Shown: positions 18,862 to 27,542 of the stretch, piece after piece
Position numbering within the stretch: position 1 is the stretch's first letter
Layout of the letters: the number at the start of each line of letters is the position of its first letter
Assembly (NCBI GenBank): GCA_965261015.1
Contig: CBDHCC010000002.1
Coordinates: 248,001-312,000 of the forward strand
From: CBDHCC01 sp965261015
GTDB lineage: Bacteria > Pseudomonadota > Alphaproteobacteria > Sphingomonadales > Sphingomonadaceae
Length of the DNA stretch: 64,000 nt
Direction of reading: 5' to 3'
Translations under genes and position numbers: made by a program
Notes under the pieces: generated by a model
Told to the model about the DNA's origin: nothing
Seen by the model: the letters and a program-made list of their open reading frames with translations, nothing else
Databases searched by the model: none

Positions 18862-19323
18862 TTAAGGCGCTTGCTCGTCGATCGCGGGCCGGCTGGCGGC
18901 AGCGAACTGGGCATAGTTCTCGTTGCCCACGAAACCCAGATTGCCGACGCCGGACGACTTGATCGCCGCCATGACCTGATCGACGGTGGCGTAGGGGGCC
19001 TCAGCGTGAGGCTCAAACTCCAGCTGCGGTTCCGGATCCAGCTCCTTTGTCTGCTCCAGGAACTGGACCATGACGGCCTGGTTGATCGGCGTGCCGTTCC
19101 AGAAGATCTGCGACGCCGGATCGATAAAGATCCGATTCTTGTCCGGCTTGATCATGTCTGTGGGCTGATCCGACGGAGTCGGCAGATCGATCTTCACCGC
19201 ATGGGTCTGAATCGGAATGGTGATGATGAACATGATGAGCAGAACCAGCATGACGTCGATCAACGGCGTCGTGTTGAGGTCCATCATCGGCTCGCCGTCT
19301 TCCTGTCCTCCGGAAATGGCCAT
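18862..19323 (-). CDS. exbD: ExbD-family biopolymer transport protein (distal copy)
   Basis: A 153-residue inner-membrane protein with the ExbD/TolR layout: short cytoplasmic N-terminus, one transmembrane helix (TPLIDVMLVLLIMFIITIPI, about 19-38) carrying the essential Asp in LIDVMLV, then a periplasmic domain. ExbD works with ExbB as a proton-driven motor for TonB. Last of four genes tonB-exbB-exbD-exbD on the minus strand, 26 bases after the other exbD. Two different ExbD proteins are common in alphaproteobacteria and Xanthomonas and may form mixed dimers. A 230-base stretch with no gene follows downstream. Confidence 0.9.
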   Translation of the reverse strand: MAISGGQEDGEPMMDLNTTPLIDVMLVLLIMFIITIPIQTHAVKIDLPTPSDQPTDMIKPDKNRIFIDPASQIFWNGTPINQAVMVQFLEQTKELDPEPQLEFEPHAEAPYATVDQVMAAIKSSGVGNLGFVGNENYAQFAAASRPAIDEQAP

Positions 19324-19349
19324 CGCTCGGTACTCCTAACTCGATTGTT

Positions 19350-19844
19350 CTAAAAGGCGCGTTCGATCTTGACGCTGCCCGCTTCGGGCTCTGAAATGAA
19401 GCCGACCTTCGGGAAACCCGCGCGCTGCATCGCGAAGATCGCTCCACCCACACACCGCCACGGCGTACGCACATCCGACCGGATGTGCGCTTCCGGAAGT
19501 TCAAGATTGGGATTGTTGATCCCGCCCTGGCGCTCGATGTCCGCCTCCAACGCCTCCACGCCGCGATTTTCCAGATCGACATTGTCGACCGGCGTGAGGC
19601 CCCAATAGACCTCGCACTCGCCCGTCGCGGGGTTCGACCGGACGGAGAGGTTCACATTTTCCGGCTTCGTCACCGTGGGATCGCTGGCGACGTCGGGCAG
19701 TTCCAGCTGCACCGTCTGCACCACCACTGGCACGGTGATCAGGAAAATGATGAGGAGCACCATCATCACGTCGACGAGCGGCGTGGTGTTGATGTCCGAC
19801 ATCGGGGCGGTTTCGACGTTGTCTCCGCCGACGGTCATGGACAT
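19350..19844 (-). CDS. exbD: ExbD-family biopolymer transport protein (proximal copy)
   Basis: A 164-residue ExbD paralogue. One transmembrane helix (TPLVDVMMVLLIIFLITVPV) with the conserved Asp, then a longer periplasmic part containing two Cys (GECEVYWG and WRCVGGAIF) that could form a disulfide. About 83 bases separate it from exbB. The sequence differs clearly from the distal copy, so the duplication is old. Expected to take part in the TonB-ExbB-ExbD complex powering outer-membrane receptors. Confidence 0.9.
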   Translation of the reverse strand: MSMTVGGDNVETAPMSDINTTPLVDVMMVLLIIFLITVPVVVQTVQLELPDVASDPTVTKPENVNLSVRSNPATGECEVYWGLTPVDNVDLENRGVEALEADIERQGGINNPNLELPEAHIRSDVRTPWRCVGGAIFAMQRAGFPKVGFISEPEAGSVKIERAF

Positions 19845-19927
19845 TGAAGTGAGATCCTCATCCTAATCTGTCCCGGCCTTCCCGCCGGGAGGGCGGCGGA
19901 TGGAAGCCCGCCGCCCACGCCTTCGTC

Positions 19928-20779
19928 TTACTTGCGCGTCTGCACGCCGCCGGTCTGACCGGCCGTGCCAGACGTGGACCCGACCACCGGAGACGTCGTG
20001 GTGGTCGTCGTGGCGGTCTTCGTGCCAGTCGGGGCCGGACGAGCCGTCGTGGTGGTCGTCTTCGTCGTGCCGGACGCCAGCGCCGGCTTGACGGTGCCGT
20101 CCGACACCAAATAGCCATGGACGTCGTTCGAGAAGGCACCCAGCTCCTCGGCGATCGCCTTGTTGCGACGCTGCAGCCAGTTGTAGGCGAGCACGGCGGG
20201 GACAGCCACGGCCAGGCCGAGCGCCGTCATGATCAGCGCTTCACCCACGGGACCGGCGACCTTATCGATCGAGGCCTGACCGGAGGAGCCGATCGCGATC
20301 AGCGCGCGGTAGATGCCAATCACGGTGCCGAACAACCCGATGAACGGCGCGGTCGCCCCGACGGTGGCGAGGAACGCCAGGCCGGAGTTCAGCTTCGAGT
20401 TGATCGACGCTTGGCTGCGCGCCAGCGAGCTGTTCAACCAATCGTGCGCCTCGACCGGGTCGGTCAGACGATCGTGCTGCTCCATCGCGAGCACGCTGTC
20501 GTCCACGATCTGCCGATAAGCGGTGTTTTCCTTCAGCTTGGTGCGGCCGTCGCGCAGGGAATTGTTCTTCCAGAAGGAGGACCGAACCTCTTTCGTCTGG
20601 TTCAGAATCTTCTGCTGCTCGAACAGCTTGGTGAACAGGATGTAGAACGACACAACCGACATGAACACCAGGATGCCGAACACCGACCAGGCGATGACAC
20701 CACCCTGCGACAGCGCTTCCCAGAAGCCATACGGATTTTCTCCTGCTGCGACGGGCGCGGCGGCGAACAGATAGAGCAT
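19928..20779 (-). CDS. exbB: MotA/TolQ/ExbB proton-channel protein
   Basis: A 283-residue inner-membrane protein. Three membrane segments are seen: about 27-48 (VIAWSVFGILVFMSVVSFYI), 150-172 (LAFLATVGATAPFIGLFGTV) and 200-220 (ALIMTALGLAVAVPAVLAY). The GLFGTVIGI and AxAVPAVLAYN blocks are typical of ExbB/TolQ. The last 45 residues are an unusual Thr-rich tail (runs of TTTTT) of low complexity, absent from most ExbB. Lies 35 bases downstream of tonB. Confidence 0.92.
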   Translation of the reverse strand: MLYLFAAAPVAAGENPYGFWEALSQGGVIAWSVFGILVFMSVVSFYILFTKLFEQQKILNQTKEVRSSFWKNNSLRDGRTKLKENTAYRQIVDDSVLAMEQHDRLTDPVEAHDWLNSSLARSQASINSKLNSGLAFLATVGATAPFIGLFGTVIGIYRALIAIGSSGQASIDKVAGPVGEALIMTALGLAVAVPAVLAYNWLQRRNKAIAEELGAFSNDVHGYLVSDGTVKPALASGTTKTTTTTARPAPTGTKTATTTTTTSPVVGSTSGTAGQTGGVQTRK

Positions 20780-20814
20780 AAGTCGAAGTCCTCAGTTAAT
20801 TTGGTGGCGCAAGT

Positions 20815-21513
20815 TTAGCTGGGCAACCGCCATGTGATGGGAAGAACCAGGGTCGAAGAGATCTTATTCCCGGACGTGTCCTCCGCGGCCGTGAAACGGC
20901 TGCGGCTTTGTATGAACCGGCAGGTCGCATTGTCCAGCGTGGACGACCCGCTCGAGCGGGACACCGAGCACGACGAGGCGCGGCCGTTCGCTCCGACGGT
21001 GACGCGCACCGTCGTCACACCCGACTCCCCAGCCCGCTGCGCCGCCGACGGATAGTCGGCGTCCGAGAACCCGGCCGACCGCAGGCTGGCGGGCTTCGCC
21101 GCCTGACGCGGAGGCGGAGGGGGTGGCGGCGGAGGCGGCGGGGGTGGCGGAGCCTTCGGCGGCGGCCCCGGAGGTGCCGGCGGGAAGGGGTTCTGGAACG
21201 GAGCCGGCGTCGGCGGGCTGGGCGGCGCGGTGTAACGCGGCGGCTGCGGCGTCTCCACCCGGCGCGGAACCACCGTGACCGGCGGCGTGCGCGGTGCCTC
21301 GACCGGGGTCGGTGGAGGCGGGGGTGGCGGCTCCGGCGGAGGGGGCGGCGGCGGAGGCGTCACGTCGAACACGTCCAACTGATCGGCGATCGCCGACTTG
21401 ATGTTGGGGTTCAGCCCCGTCACGAACGCATAGCCGATCACGAGGTGGATAAGCACCACGATCCCGATGGACACGAACCGGCTGGAGCCTTCCTGGCGAT
21501 CACCATAAGCCAT
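20815..21513 (-). CDS. tonB: Energy transducer TonB
   Basis: A 232-residue TonB. A single N-terminal membrane anchor (VSIGIVVLIHLVIGYAFVTGL, about 14-34) is followed by a very proline-rich linker (residues 52-140, with runs of 8 to 14 Pro) that spans the periplasm. The C-terminal TonB domain (about 150-232) shows GFSDADYPSAAQRAGESG and a VTVRV strand typical of the TonB_C fold. It transmits proton-motive force from ExbBD to outer-membrane receptors. No receptor gene is adjacent. Two Cys in the C-domain could form a disulfide. Confidence 0.93.
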   Translation of the reverse strand: MAYGDRQEGSSRFVSIGIVVLIHLVIGYAFVTGLNPNIKSAIADQLDVFDVTPPPPPPPPEPPPPPPPTPVEAPRTPPVTVVPRRVETPQPPRYTAPPSPPTPAPFQNPFPPAPPGPPPKAPPPPPPPPPPPPPPRQAAKPASLRSAGFSDADYPSAAQRAGESGVTTVRVTVGANGRASSCSVSRSSGSSTLDNATCRFIQSRSRFTAAEDTSGNKISSTLVLPITWRLPS

Positions 21514-21598
21514 TCAGAACGATCACTCCCTCATGTGCGGTGGCCGGTCCGTCCGCCTTTGGGCGGAGTGCCGGAGACCCGACCACCTCTTCGCCGGA

Positions 21599-21627
21599 AG
21601 TCTATCGCGCCTCCCGCAGTCGCGCAA
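21599..21627 (-). promoter_or_regulatory. Possible sigma70-type promoter for tonB-exbBDD
   Basis: On the minus strand TTGCGC and TAGACT are separated by 17 bases, about 85 bases upstream of the tonB ATG. The leader contains a short hairpin (TCCGCC/GGCGGA near 21552-21567). Weak match, by eye only. Confidence 0.25.
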
Positions 21628-21684
21628 ACCCTTTCCGCCTGTTAACGTCGTGCCGCCGATTTCCCGACCGAGGACGCCTCCGCC

Positions 21685-22506
21685 ATGCTTCGCTTCGCCC
21701 CCTTCGCCTTGCCGCTCGCGCTCGCCGCCTGCGCGGCCGATCTCGACGCAGCCTCCCCCCTCGCCGGTCCACCGCCGCAGAGCGCGCTCACCTTCGCGGA
21801 CCTCGCCGACTTGGCGCTGGCAGCCCCCGTCGCACTTGAGGGAACCGTGTCCCGGGCCGATCGGGCGCGCGACACGGCGGCACCGACCGGCGAGGTGGCG
21901 GCGTTCGTGGAGTTGGACACGGGGGCGGTGATCCGCGCGCCGGCCCCGTTGGGGGGGCGGCAGGGCTATCTGTGGACGGGGACGGACCGACAGCGTCGTG
22001 CCCTCCGTGGAACGCGGGTGCTGGTGTTCGCACGCCCGCTGCCCGGACGGCCCGGCCTGCTGCAGCTGATCGCCCCGGACGCGCAGGTGCCGTGGTCCGC
22101 CGCCGCGGCCGGCGACGTCCGCGCCGTGCTCGCCGACGCCGCCGCGGCGGACGCGCCACCCGCGATCACCGGGGTCGCCCGCGCCTTCGCGGTTCCCGGC
22201 CAGATCGCCGGCAGCCGCGACACCCAGATCTTCCTGGCGACGGAGGCGGGTCGCCCCGTGTCCCTCGCCGTCCATCGCGAAGCCGGTCAACCGCCCAGTT
22301 GGCGCCTGGCGTTGGGCGACGTGGTGGGGGCCGCGGCACCCGCGCCACGGCGGCACACCCTGGCATGGTACCGCCTCGCCTGCGGATTGCCGGCCTCTCT
22401 GCCCGACGCGGCCCTGCCGACGGACTCCGCCCGGACCGCCGACGCGCGGGCGGATTATCAGTTCGTGCGTGAGAGCCTGGGAGCGTGCGAACGCAACCGA
22501 CGCTGA
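21685..22506 (+). CDS. Hypothetical lipoprotein
   Basis: A 273-residue protein with a lipoprotein signal peptide: hydrophobic FAPFALPLALAAC, lipobox LAAC, so lipidation at Cys 16 is expected. The rest shows no recognised domain. It is rich in Ala/Pro with segments VALEGTVSRADRARD and RALRGTRVLVFARPLPGRPGLLQLIAPDAQ that suggest beta strands. Located divergently from tonB, 171 bases apart, and it ends 8 bases before the convergent pteridine-reductase gene. Probably an envelope protein; function unknown. Confidence 0.75.
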   Translation: MLRFAPFALPLALAACAADLDAASPLAGPPPQSALTFADLADLALAAPVALEGTVSRADRARDTAAPTGEVAAFVELDTGAVIRAPAPLGGRQGYLWTGTDRQRRALRGTRVLVFARPLPGRPGLLQLIAPDAQVPWSAAAAGDVRAVLADAAAADAPPAITGVARAFAVPGQIAGSRDTQIFLATEAGRPVSLAVHREAGQPPSWRLALGDVVGAAAPAPRRHTLAWYRLACGLPASLPDAALPTDSARTADARADYQFVRESLGACERNRR

Positions 22507-22514
22507 TCCGCCAG

Positions 22515-23282
22515 TCAGCGGTCCAACCGCACGAAGTCGCCGCCAAAGCTTTTCAGGTGAGCTCCGCCATCGACATACAGCACCTGCCCCGTGGTGGCGT
22601 GCGCCCCCGCCAGCCAGCCCACCGCCTGCGCGACCTGTTCGGGCGCGGGCAGCGATCCGGTCGGCATCCGGTCGGCAAGGCGGTCGATCTGACCCGGGCT
22701 ATAATCCGGGGTGGGCAGCACCAGGCCCGGCGCCACGCCGTTCACCCGCAAGGTCGGGGCGCACGCCACGGCCAACATCCGGACCGCGCCGGCGAGCGCC
22801 AGTTTGGCGACGGTGTAGCTCGCCTGATCGCCGTGCGGGTGGGCGATCCGCTGGTCCAGCACCATCACCGCCGCGGCCGTGCGTCCGGCCGCCTCGGAGC
22901 GTTCGGCCAACGACCGGGTCAGCAGGATCGGGGCGACCGCGCCAACCGCGAATTGCGCGTGCAGCGAATCGAAGGTCATAGAGCGCCAGTCGTCGTCGCC
23001 GAACGGTGCGGCGTTGTTGACCAGCAGGTCGACCGGTCGACCCCACTCCTCCTCCACCCGCGCGATCAGACCATCGACCACTTCGGACTGTGCCAAGTCG
23101 CCCTGGACGCCCTTCGATTCGCTGCCCAGTCGAGCCAATTCGTCGGCCAGTGCGGGCTCGGGCGTGGGATCCGTCCGCGCATGCAGCGCGAGCGACCAAC
23201 CGTCGCGAGCCAGCTGGGCAGAGATCGCCGCGCCCAGCCGGCGGCATCCGCCGGTGACCAGAGCCAAGCGAGGCGTCGTCAT
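22515..23282 (-). CDS. SDR-family oxidoreductase, pteridine-reductase-like (FolM-like)
   Basis: A 255-residue short-chain dehydrogenase. Seen: cofactor motif VTGGCRRLGAAIS, the NNAAPF structural motif, and the catalytic YTVAK (Tyr-x3-Lys). The RRLG variant after the first glycines and the C-terminal GQVLYVDGGAHLKS resemble pteridine reductases / FolM, which reduce dihydropterins. The start overlaps the folB stop by 4 bases, and folB makes the pterin precursor, which supports a folate or pterin role. Last gene of the minus-strand operon GST-folB-SDR. Confidence 0.82.
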   Translation of the reverse strand: MTTPRLALVTGGCRRLGAAISAQLARDGWSLALHARTDPTPEPALADELARLGSESKGVQGDLAQSEVVDGLIARVEEEWGRPVDLLVNNAAPFGDDDWRSMTFDSLHAQFAVGAVAPILLTRSLAERSEAAGRTAAAVMVLDQRIAHPHGDQASYTVAKLALAGAVRMLAVACAPTLRVNGVAPGLVLPTPDYSPGQIDRLADRMPTGSLPAPEQVAQAVGWLAGAHATTGQVLYVDGGAHLKSFGGDFVRLDR

Positions 23283-23650
23283 CCGCGGTGGCGCGACAGG
23301 GTGATGCCGATCGCCTCTCCTTCCTCCGCGATCGCCAGCTTGTCGATGGACACCTCCACCCAAAGGACGCGATCGTCGCCGATCATCAGCGTGTCGATGA
23401 TGTGGTCTGCCACAGCCTCCACCAGCTTGAAATGACGGCCGGGCGGCAAGGCCGCGGTCGCGGCGTGCTTTAGGTCGAGATAGTTCTTCGACCGATCGAG
23501 CGGAGTGTCGGGGACGAACCGTTCGGGGGGGCGCAGCTGCGCGGTGACGGAGATCCGCAGGGGCTGCGGCAGATGCGTCTCCTCCGAATAGATGCCCGTC
23601 AGCACGTCCACCCTCAGGTCCCGCACGTGAAGCGTCAGACGGTCGCTCAT
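23279..23650 (-). CDS. folB: Dihydroneopterin aldolase
   Basis: A 123-residue FolB, which converts dihydroneopterin to 6-hydroxymethyl-dihydropterin in folate synthesis. Seen: VLTGIYSEETHLPQPLRISV (family TGIYxEE), the NYLDLKHA region, the VEAVADHI helix with catalytic-site Glu, and VEVSIDKLAI. Start at the ATG at 23650, overlapping the GST stop. Typical length. Its stop overlaps the SDR start, so all three genes are translationally coupled. Confidence 0.9.
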   Translation of the reverse strand: MSDRLTLHVRDLRVDVLTGIYSEETHLPQPLRISVTAQLRPPERFVPDTPLDRSKNYLDLKHAATAALPPGRHFKLVEAVADHIIDTLMIGDDRVLWVEVSIDKLAIAEEGEAIGITLSRHRG

Positions 23651-24309
23651 GCCACGGCACCCGGTCGCAGGCTGGCGCGCGCGCGCCACTCCGTAAGACG
23701 AGGCCCGGCGGCCCAGTCCAGCCCGACCTGATCGGCGAAGTCGCAGGCGACCGCCAGCGCGATGTCGGCCATGGTGAAGCCGCACGCGATCAGCCACTCC
23801 CCCTCCCGCAGCTCACTCTCCAGACCCGCGACGAACCGACGCCACAGTGTCTCCCCACGCTCGGCGAGCGCGGTGATCTGCGGGGTGTCCGTCAGTCGGG
23901 CGCCCGACAGCGGGCGATCGCGGAAAGCGGGGTGGCCGTTGCGATACCAGTCCGCGATCTGCCGATAGCCCTCGCCGTCCACCCGATGAAGCCAGAACTC
24001 GACCTGGGCGATTTCGGTGGGCGTGCGACCGAACAGCGGCGGGTCCGGCCGAACCGCCTCGACATAGCGCGCGATCGCCAGCGAATCGGCGACCAGGGAA
24101 CCGTCTGGCAGTCGCAACGCAGGGATCGTGGCACTCGGGTTTTCAACCAGCGCCTGGGCGCTCAGATGCTCGCCGCGTCGCAGGTCGACCTCGCGGACGG
24201 GCAGTCGGACACCCTTTTCCGCCAACGCCCAGCGCAGCCGACGCGGGCTCGGTGCCCAGGCTGCGTCGTACAGCAGGACATCCGCGAAGCCGGGGGTTGG
24301 ATCGGGCAA
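23647..24309 (-). CDS. Glutathione S-transferase family protein
   Basis: A 220-residue protein with the two-domain GST fold: N-terminal thioredoxin-like domain (VLLYDAAWAPSPRRLRWALAEKGV, then NPSATIPALRLPDGSLVADSLAIARYVE, with the cis-Pro and the ADS glutathione contacts), and an all-helical C-domain ending in FTMADIALAVACDFADQVGL. Only a TTG start (24309) is available at the domain start. It is the first gene of the GST-folB-SDR operon. Substrate not known; GSTs beside folB genes may simply be carried along. Confidence 0.85.
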   Translation of the reverse strand: MPDPTPGFADVLLYDAAWAPSPRRLRWALAEKGVRLPVREVDLRRGEHLSAQALVENPSATIPALRLPDGSLVADSLAIARYVEAVRPDPPLFGRTPTEIAQVEFWLHRVDGEGYRQIADWYRNGHPAFRDRPLSGARLTDTPQITALAERGETLWRRFVAGLESELREGEWLIACGFTMADIALAVACDFADQVGLDWAAGPRLTEWRARASLRPGAVA

Positions 24310-24413
24310 GGCCGGGGGTTCCTCGATGGCTCGACACGGGCCGGCGGCTTACCTAAGCGACTGCCGGCCGGTCGTCCATCAGGCCGTTGATAACAGCGGA
24401 TCGCCCGATCAGG

Positions 24414-24971
24414 ATGGCTTCGACACTCCCGGACTTCCTGGCGGTCGAGCCGCTCGACGGCGATCCCGCGGCGGCAGGTCTGGTTGAGCGGGCGTTTTCC
24501 GGCAATCCGGCAGCGAGCAGTCCCGATCGGCTGGCGGTGCGGCTGCGAGCGGGATCGACACCCTTGAAGGACCTGTGCTTCGCGATCCGGCAGGAGGGCC
24601 GCCTGCTCGCCAGCCTGCAGAGCTGGCCGGTCATCCTCGTCGCGGACGGACGCCGGGTTCCACTCGTCCTGATCGGTCCGGTCGCGGTGGACCCGATGTG
24701 GCAGGGCCGCAGCTTGGGTCGGACGCTCATGGATCGGACCGTCGAGACGCTCGAAGGGTCCGCCATCCTCGTTGGCGATGCGAGCTATTACGGCCGCTGG
24801 GGCTTCGCCGCCGCGCCGACACAGCGTTGGCGAGTGTGCGGAGAGGTGGAGCGCCACCGACTGCTCGCGCGCAGCTCCGGCCCCGCCTTGCCCTCATCCG
24901 GCCTGCTGCTTGCGGCCGAACCCCGAACGCCGATCGCCTCCGATGGAGTCCGACCGCTGGAGTCGGATTAG
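24414..24971 (+). CDS. GNAT-family N-acetyltransferase
   Basis: A 185-residue acetyltransferase. The acetyl-CoA motif lies in GPVAVDPMWQGRSLGRTLMDRT (R/Q-x-x-G-x-G/A type), followed by ILVGDASYYGRWGFAAAP, a feature of the YhbS-like GNAT group. Start at the ATG at 24414; a TTG at 24387 is upstream. Divergent from the GST operon. Substrate unknown. Confidence 0.82.
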   Translation: MASTLPDFLAVEPLDGDPAAAGLVERAFSGNPAASSPDRLAVRLRAGSTPLKDLCFAIRQEGRLLASLQSWPVILVADGRRVPLVLIGPVAVDPMWQGRSLGRTLMDRTVETLEGSAILVGDASYYGRWGFAAAPTQRWRVCGEVERHRLLARSSGPALPSSGLLLAAEPRTPIASDGVRPLESD

Positions 24972-25167
24972 TCGCCGACGGTGTTCGCAACCGCCGACCG
25001 TCTCTCCTCCTGAGGCATGTTGCGAGCCGCCTGGACCGCAGGGTAGCGGGGACTCGGCCATAAGGTTTGATGACACGCCGGCGAACGACCGTCATGGCCG
25101 GCCGCACTGGGACGGCCCGCCCGTGAAATGGGCGGCTTGGCACTCGAGGCACTAGCGGGCATGGTCC

Positions 25168-25731
25168 ATGGGCCCCATGCCGATGCCGCCGCCCCCCGAC
25201 CTCCGCCGCCTCGACCTGGCGGAACTGGCCCGGCTCGCGGAGAGTGCGGAGGCAGCGCCTGTCGACCTCTGGCATCCGCCGCATTGCGGCGACAGCGGCA
25301 TGCGGATCGCGCGCGACGGAACCTGGTGGCACATGGGGTCGCCGATCGCCCGACCGGCGATGGTCCGCCTGTTCTCCCGCCTGCTGCGGATCGAACCCGA
25401 TGGCTCGCACGTGCTGGTCACCCCGGTGGAGCGGATGACGATCGCCGTCGAGGACACACCCTTCCTGGCCACGGACATCCGGGTCGACGGGTCGGGACGG
25501 GAGGCGACAATCGGCTTTGCCTTGAACACGGGCGATGTCGTGATCGCGGGCGGAGATCATCCGATCACGCCGAGGCCCGAGGCCGGAGCCACGCTGCCGG
25601 TCCGTCATCAGGCGAACGGAGCGCTCCTTGCGGCGCTCAGCCGGCCTGTCTGGCTGGAACTGGCGGAGCTGGGCCTGGCCGTCGATCCGCCAGCGGTGTG
25701 GAGCCGGGGCGACCGCCTGCCCCTCTCGTGA
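25168..25731 (+). CDS. DUF1285 domain protein
   Basis: A 187-residue soluble protein matching DUF1285: PVDLWHPPHCGDSGMRIARDGTWW near the start, GSPIARPAMVRLFSRLLRIEPDGSHVLVTPVERM in the middle, then VDDxPF-like VEDTPFLATDI. Function of the family is unknown. Start at the ATG at 25168. Its stop overlaps the GTG of the Nudix gene (GTGA). The order DUF1285-Nudix-cca is seen repeatedly in alphaproteobacteria as I recall, suggesting a conserved operon. Confidence 0.87.
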   Translation: MGPMPMPPPPDLRRLDLAELARLAESAEAAPVDLWHPPHCGDSGMRIARDGTWWHMGSPIARPAMVRLFSRLLRIEPDGSHVLVTPVERMTIAVEDTPFLATDIRVDGSGREATIGFALNTGDVVIAGGDHPITPRPEAGATLPVRHQANGALLAALSRPVWLELAELGLAVDPPAVWSRGDRLPLS

Positions 25732-26321
25732 GCGCGGCCTCCGACCTCGCGCGACGGCTTGCCAGCCCGGGTGGGCCGTCGCCGCTTGCGGGCGATTTCG
25801 CGCGTGAGGAGGACTATGGCGATGCCTTGCGCGCGCCGACGCCCGCGGCCGTGCTGGTCGCGGTGACGGACCGCCCCGACCCGACCATCCTTCTCACCCG
25901 CCGCCATCGCGACCTGCGGCACCACGCCGGACAGGTCGCCTTGCCCGGCGGTCGCCTCGACGCGGGCGAGGACGCCCGGACGGCTGCGCTGCGCGAAGCG
26001 TGGGAGGAGATCGCACTTGATCCGGACGCGGTTCGCGTCGCCGGGGTCGGAGACGCCTACCGCACCGGCACGAACTTCTCGGTCACGCCCGTCATCGGCA
26101 GCGTTCCGCCGGACCTGCCACTAGTCCCCAGCGAGGCGGAGGTCGAAGCGGTGTTCGAGCTGCCCGCGTCCCGCTTGCTCGATCCGGCGTGCTATCGTGA
26201 GGAGCGCGGCGTGTGGCAGGGCCTTGAGCGGAGATATTGGGTGCTCGACGGCGAAGGCGACGAGCGGGTCTGGGGCGCGACCGCCGCCATCCTGTTGAAT
26301 CTGGCGCGCCGGCTTCGGTGA
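25728..26321 (+). CDS. Nudix hydrolase, CoA pyrophosphatase (NudL/YeaB type)
   Basis: A 197-residue Nudix enzyme. The CoA-specific block LLTRRHRDLRHHAGQVALPG precedes a Nudix box GRLDAGED...REAWEEI (Gx5Ex7REUxEEx). This combination marks the CoA diphosphatase subgroup, which splits CoA to 3'-phosphoadenosine phosphate and 4'-phosphopantetheine. Starts at GTG overlapping the DUF1285 stop and overlaps cca in turn. Cytosolic. Confidence 0.88.
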   Translation: MSAASDLARRLASPGGPSPLAGDFAREEDYGDALRAPTPAAVLVAVTDRPDPTILLTRRHRDLRHHAGQVALPGGRLDAGEDARTAALREAWEEIALDPDAVRVAGVGDAYRTGTNFSVTPVIGSVPPDLPLVPSEAEVEAVFELPASRLLDPACYREERGVWQGLERRYWVLDGEGDERVWGATAAILLNLARRLR

Positions 26322-27517
26322 CGGCGCTGCCGCCCTGGCCCCCCGGCAGCGGCGCGCGGACCGTCGTGGACGCGCTGGGCGGGTCGGCTGCCGCTCGCCT
26401 GGTCGGCGGGGTGGTCCGCGACCGCGTGCTGGGCTTGGAAGCGCACGACGTGGACGTGGCCACCGTCCACCCGCCGCCCGAAGCCCAGCGCTTGCTCGCA
26501 CGCGCCGGCATCGACAACGTGCCGACCGGGATCGCCCACGGCACCGTAACCGCGCTGGTCCCGGACGGCGCGATCGAGGTGACGACCTTGCGACGCGACG
26601 TGGAGACCGATGGGCGACATGCCGTGGTGAGCTTCACCGACGATTGGCGCGAGGATGCGGCGCGGCGCGACTTCACGATGAACGCACTCTACGCGGAGGC
26701 GGACACGGGTGCCCTCCACGACTATCACAACGGCTTGGACGATCTGGCCGCCGGCCGGGTGCGTTTCATCGGAACGCCGGCGCTTCGCATCGCGGAGGAC
26801 CGGCTGCGCGTGCTGCGCTTCTTCCGCTTCACCGCACGCTTCGGTCAGCGCCCTGATCCGGCCGCCGTGGCCGCCGTCGCGGCGGCGGCGGGCACGCTGG
26901 CCCAGCTGTCCGCGGAACGCGTCGCGGCGGAGCTTTGGCGACTGCTGGCACTCCCCCGCCCGGGCGACGCCGTCTCGCTGATGCTGGAACTGGAGGTGCT
27001 GGCCGAGTGGCTACCCGAAGCGACGCGGCTGCTCGATTATCGGGCGCTGCTGGCGGCGGAGGACGCGGCGGGGCTGGACCGATCGCCGGTGAGGGGCCTG
27101 GCCGCCTTGCTGCCCCCCGATCCAGCCGTGGCCGTCCGAGTGGCACAGCGTCTGAAACTGTCCGGCGGGATTCGAACCCGGCTCACGCGCGCGGCGGATC
27201 GGGCGGCGGACCTCCCCTTGGCCGAATCGATCCACCGCGTCGGCCGCGAGGCGACGATCGACCGCCTCCTGTTGAACGGAGAGGCGGAGCGGGTGGCCGG
27301 CGCCCTCTCGCTGTCGGTGCCCCCGCTCTCGGTGAAAGGCCGCGACGTATTGGCTCTCGGTGTCCCACCCGGACCAGAGGTCTCGGCCATTTTGCAGGCG
27401 GTGGAGGCGGCCTGGCTGGCGGAGCAGTTGCCGGACGAGGCCCGGCAGAGAGAGTTGCTGGCGGCCGCAGTCGGCCAAAGGTTTCGAACGGCCGACGACG
27501 ACGCGACGCCGCCCTGA
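26318..27517 (+). CDS. cca: CCA tRNA nucleotidyltransferase
   Basis: A 399-residue class II nucleotidyltransferase that builds the 3'-CCA of tRNAs. Seen: LVGGVVRDRVLGLEAHDVDVAT (GG..RD with the catalytic DxD), a REDxTMNAL variant RRDFTMNALY, and RIAEDRLRVLRFFRFTARF. Start at GTG overlapping the Nudix stop. Typical alphaproteobacterial length. The tRNA-Arg in this window already encodes its CCA, so Cca is probably used mainly for repair. Confidence 0.93.
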   Translation: MTALPPWPPGSGARTVVDALGGSAAARLVGGVVRDRVLGLEAHDVDVATVHPPPEAQRLLARAGIDNVPTGIAHGTVTALVPDGAIEVTTLRRDVETDGRHAVVSFTDDWREDAARRDFTMNALYAEADTGALHDYHNGLDDLAAGRVRFIGTPALRIAEDRLRVLRFFRFTARFGQRPDPAAVAAVAAAAGTLAQLSAERVAAELWRLLALPRPGDAVSLMLELEVLAEWLPEATRLLDYRALLAAEDAAGLDRSPVRGLAALLPPDPAVAVRVAQRLKLSGGIRTRLTRAADRAADLPLAESIHRVGREATIDRLLLNGEAERVAGALSLSVPPLSVKGRDVLALGVPPGPEVSAILQAVEAAWLAEQLPDEARQRELLAAAVGQRFRTADDDATPP

Positions 27518-27542
27518 GCCGCAACCGCCTCTAAGCCGACGC

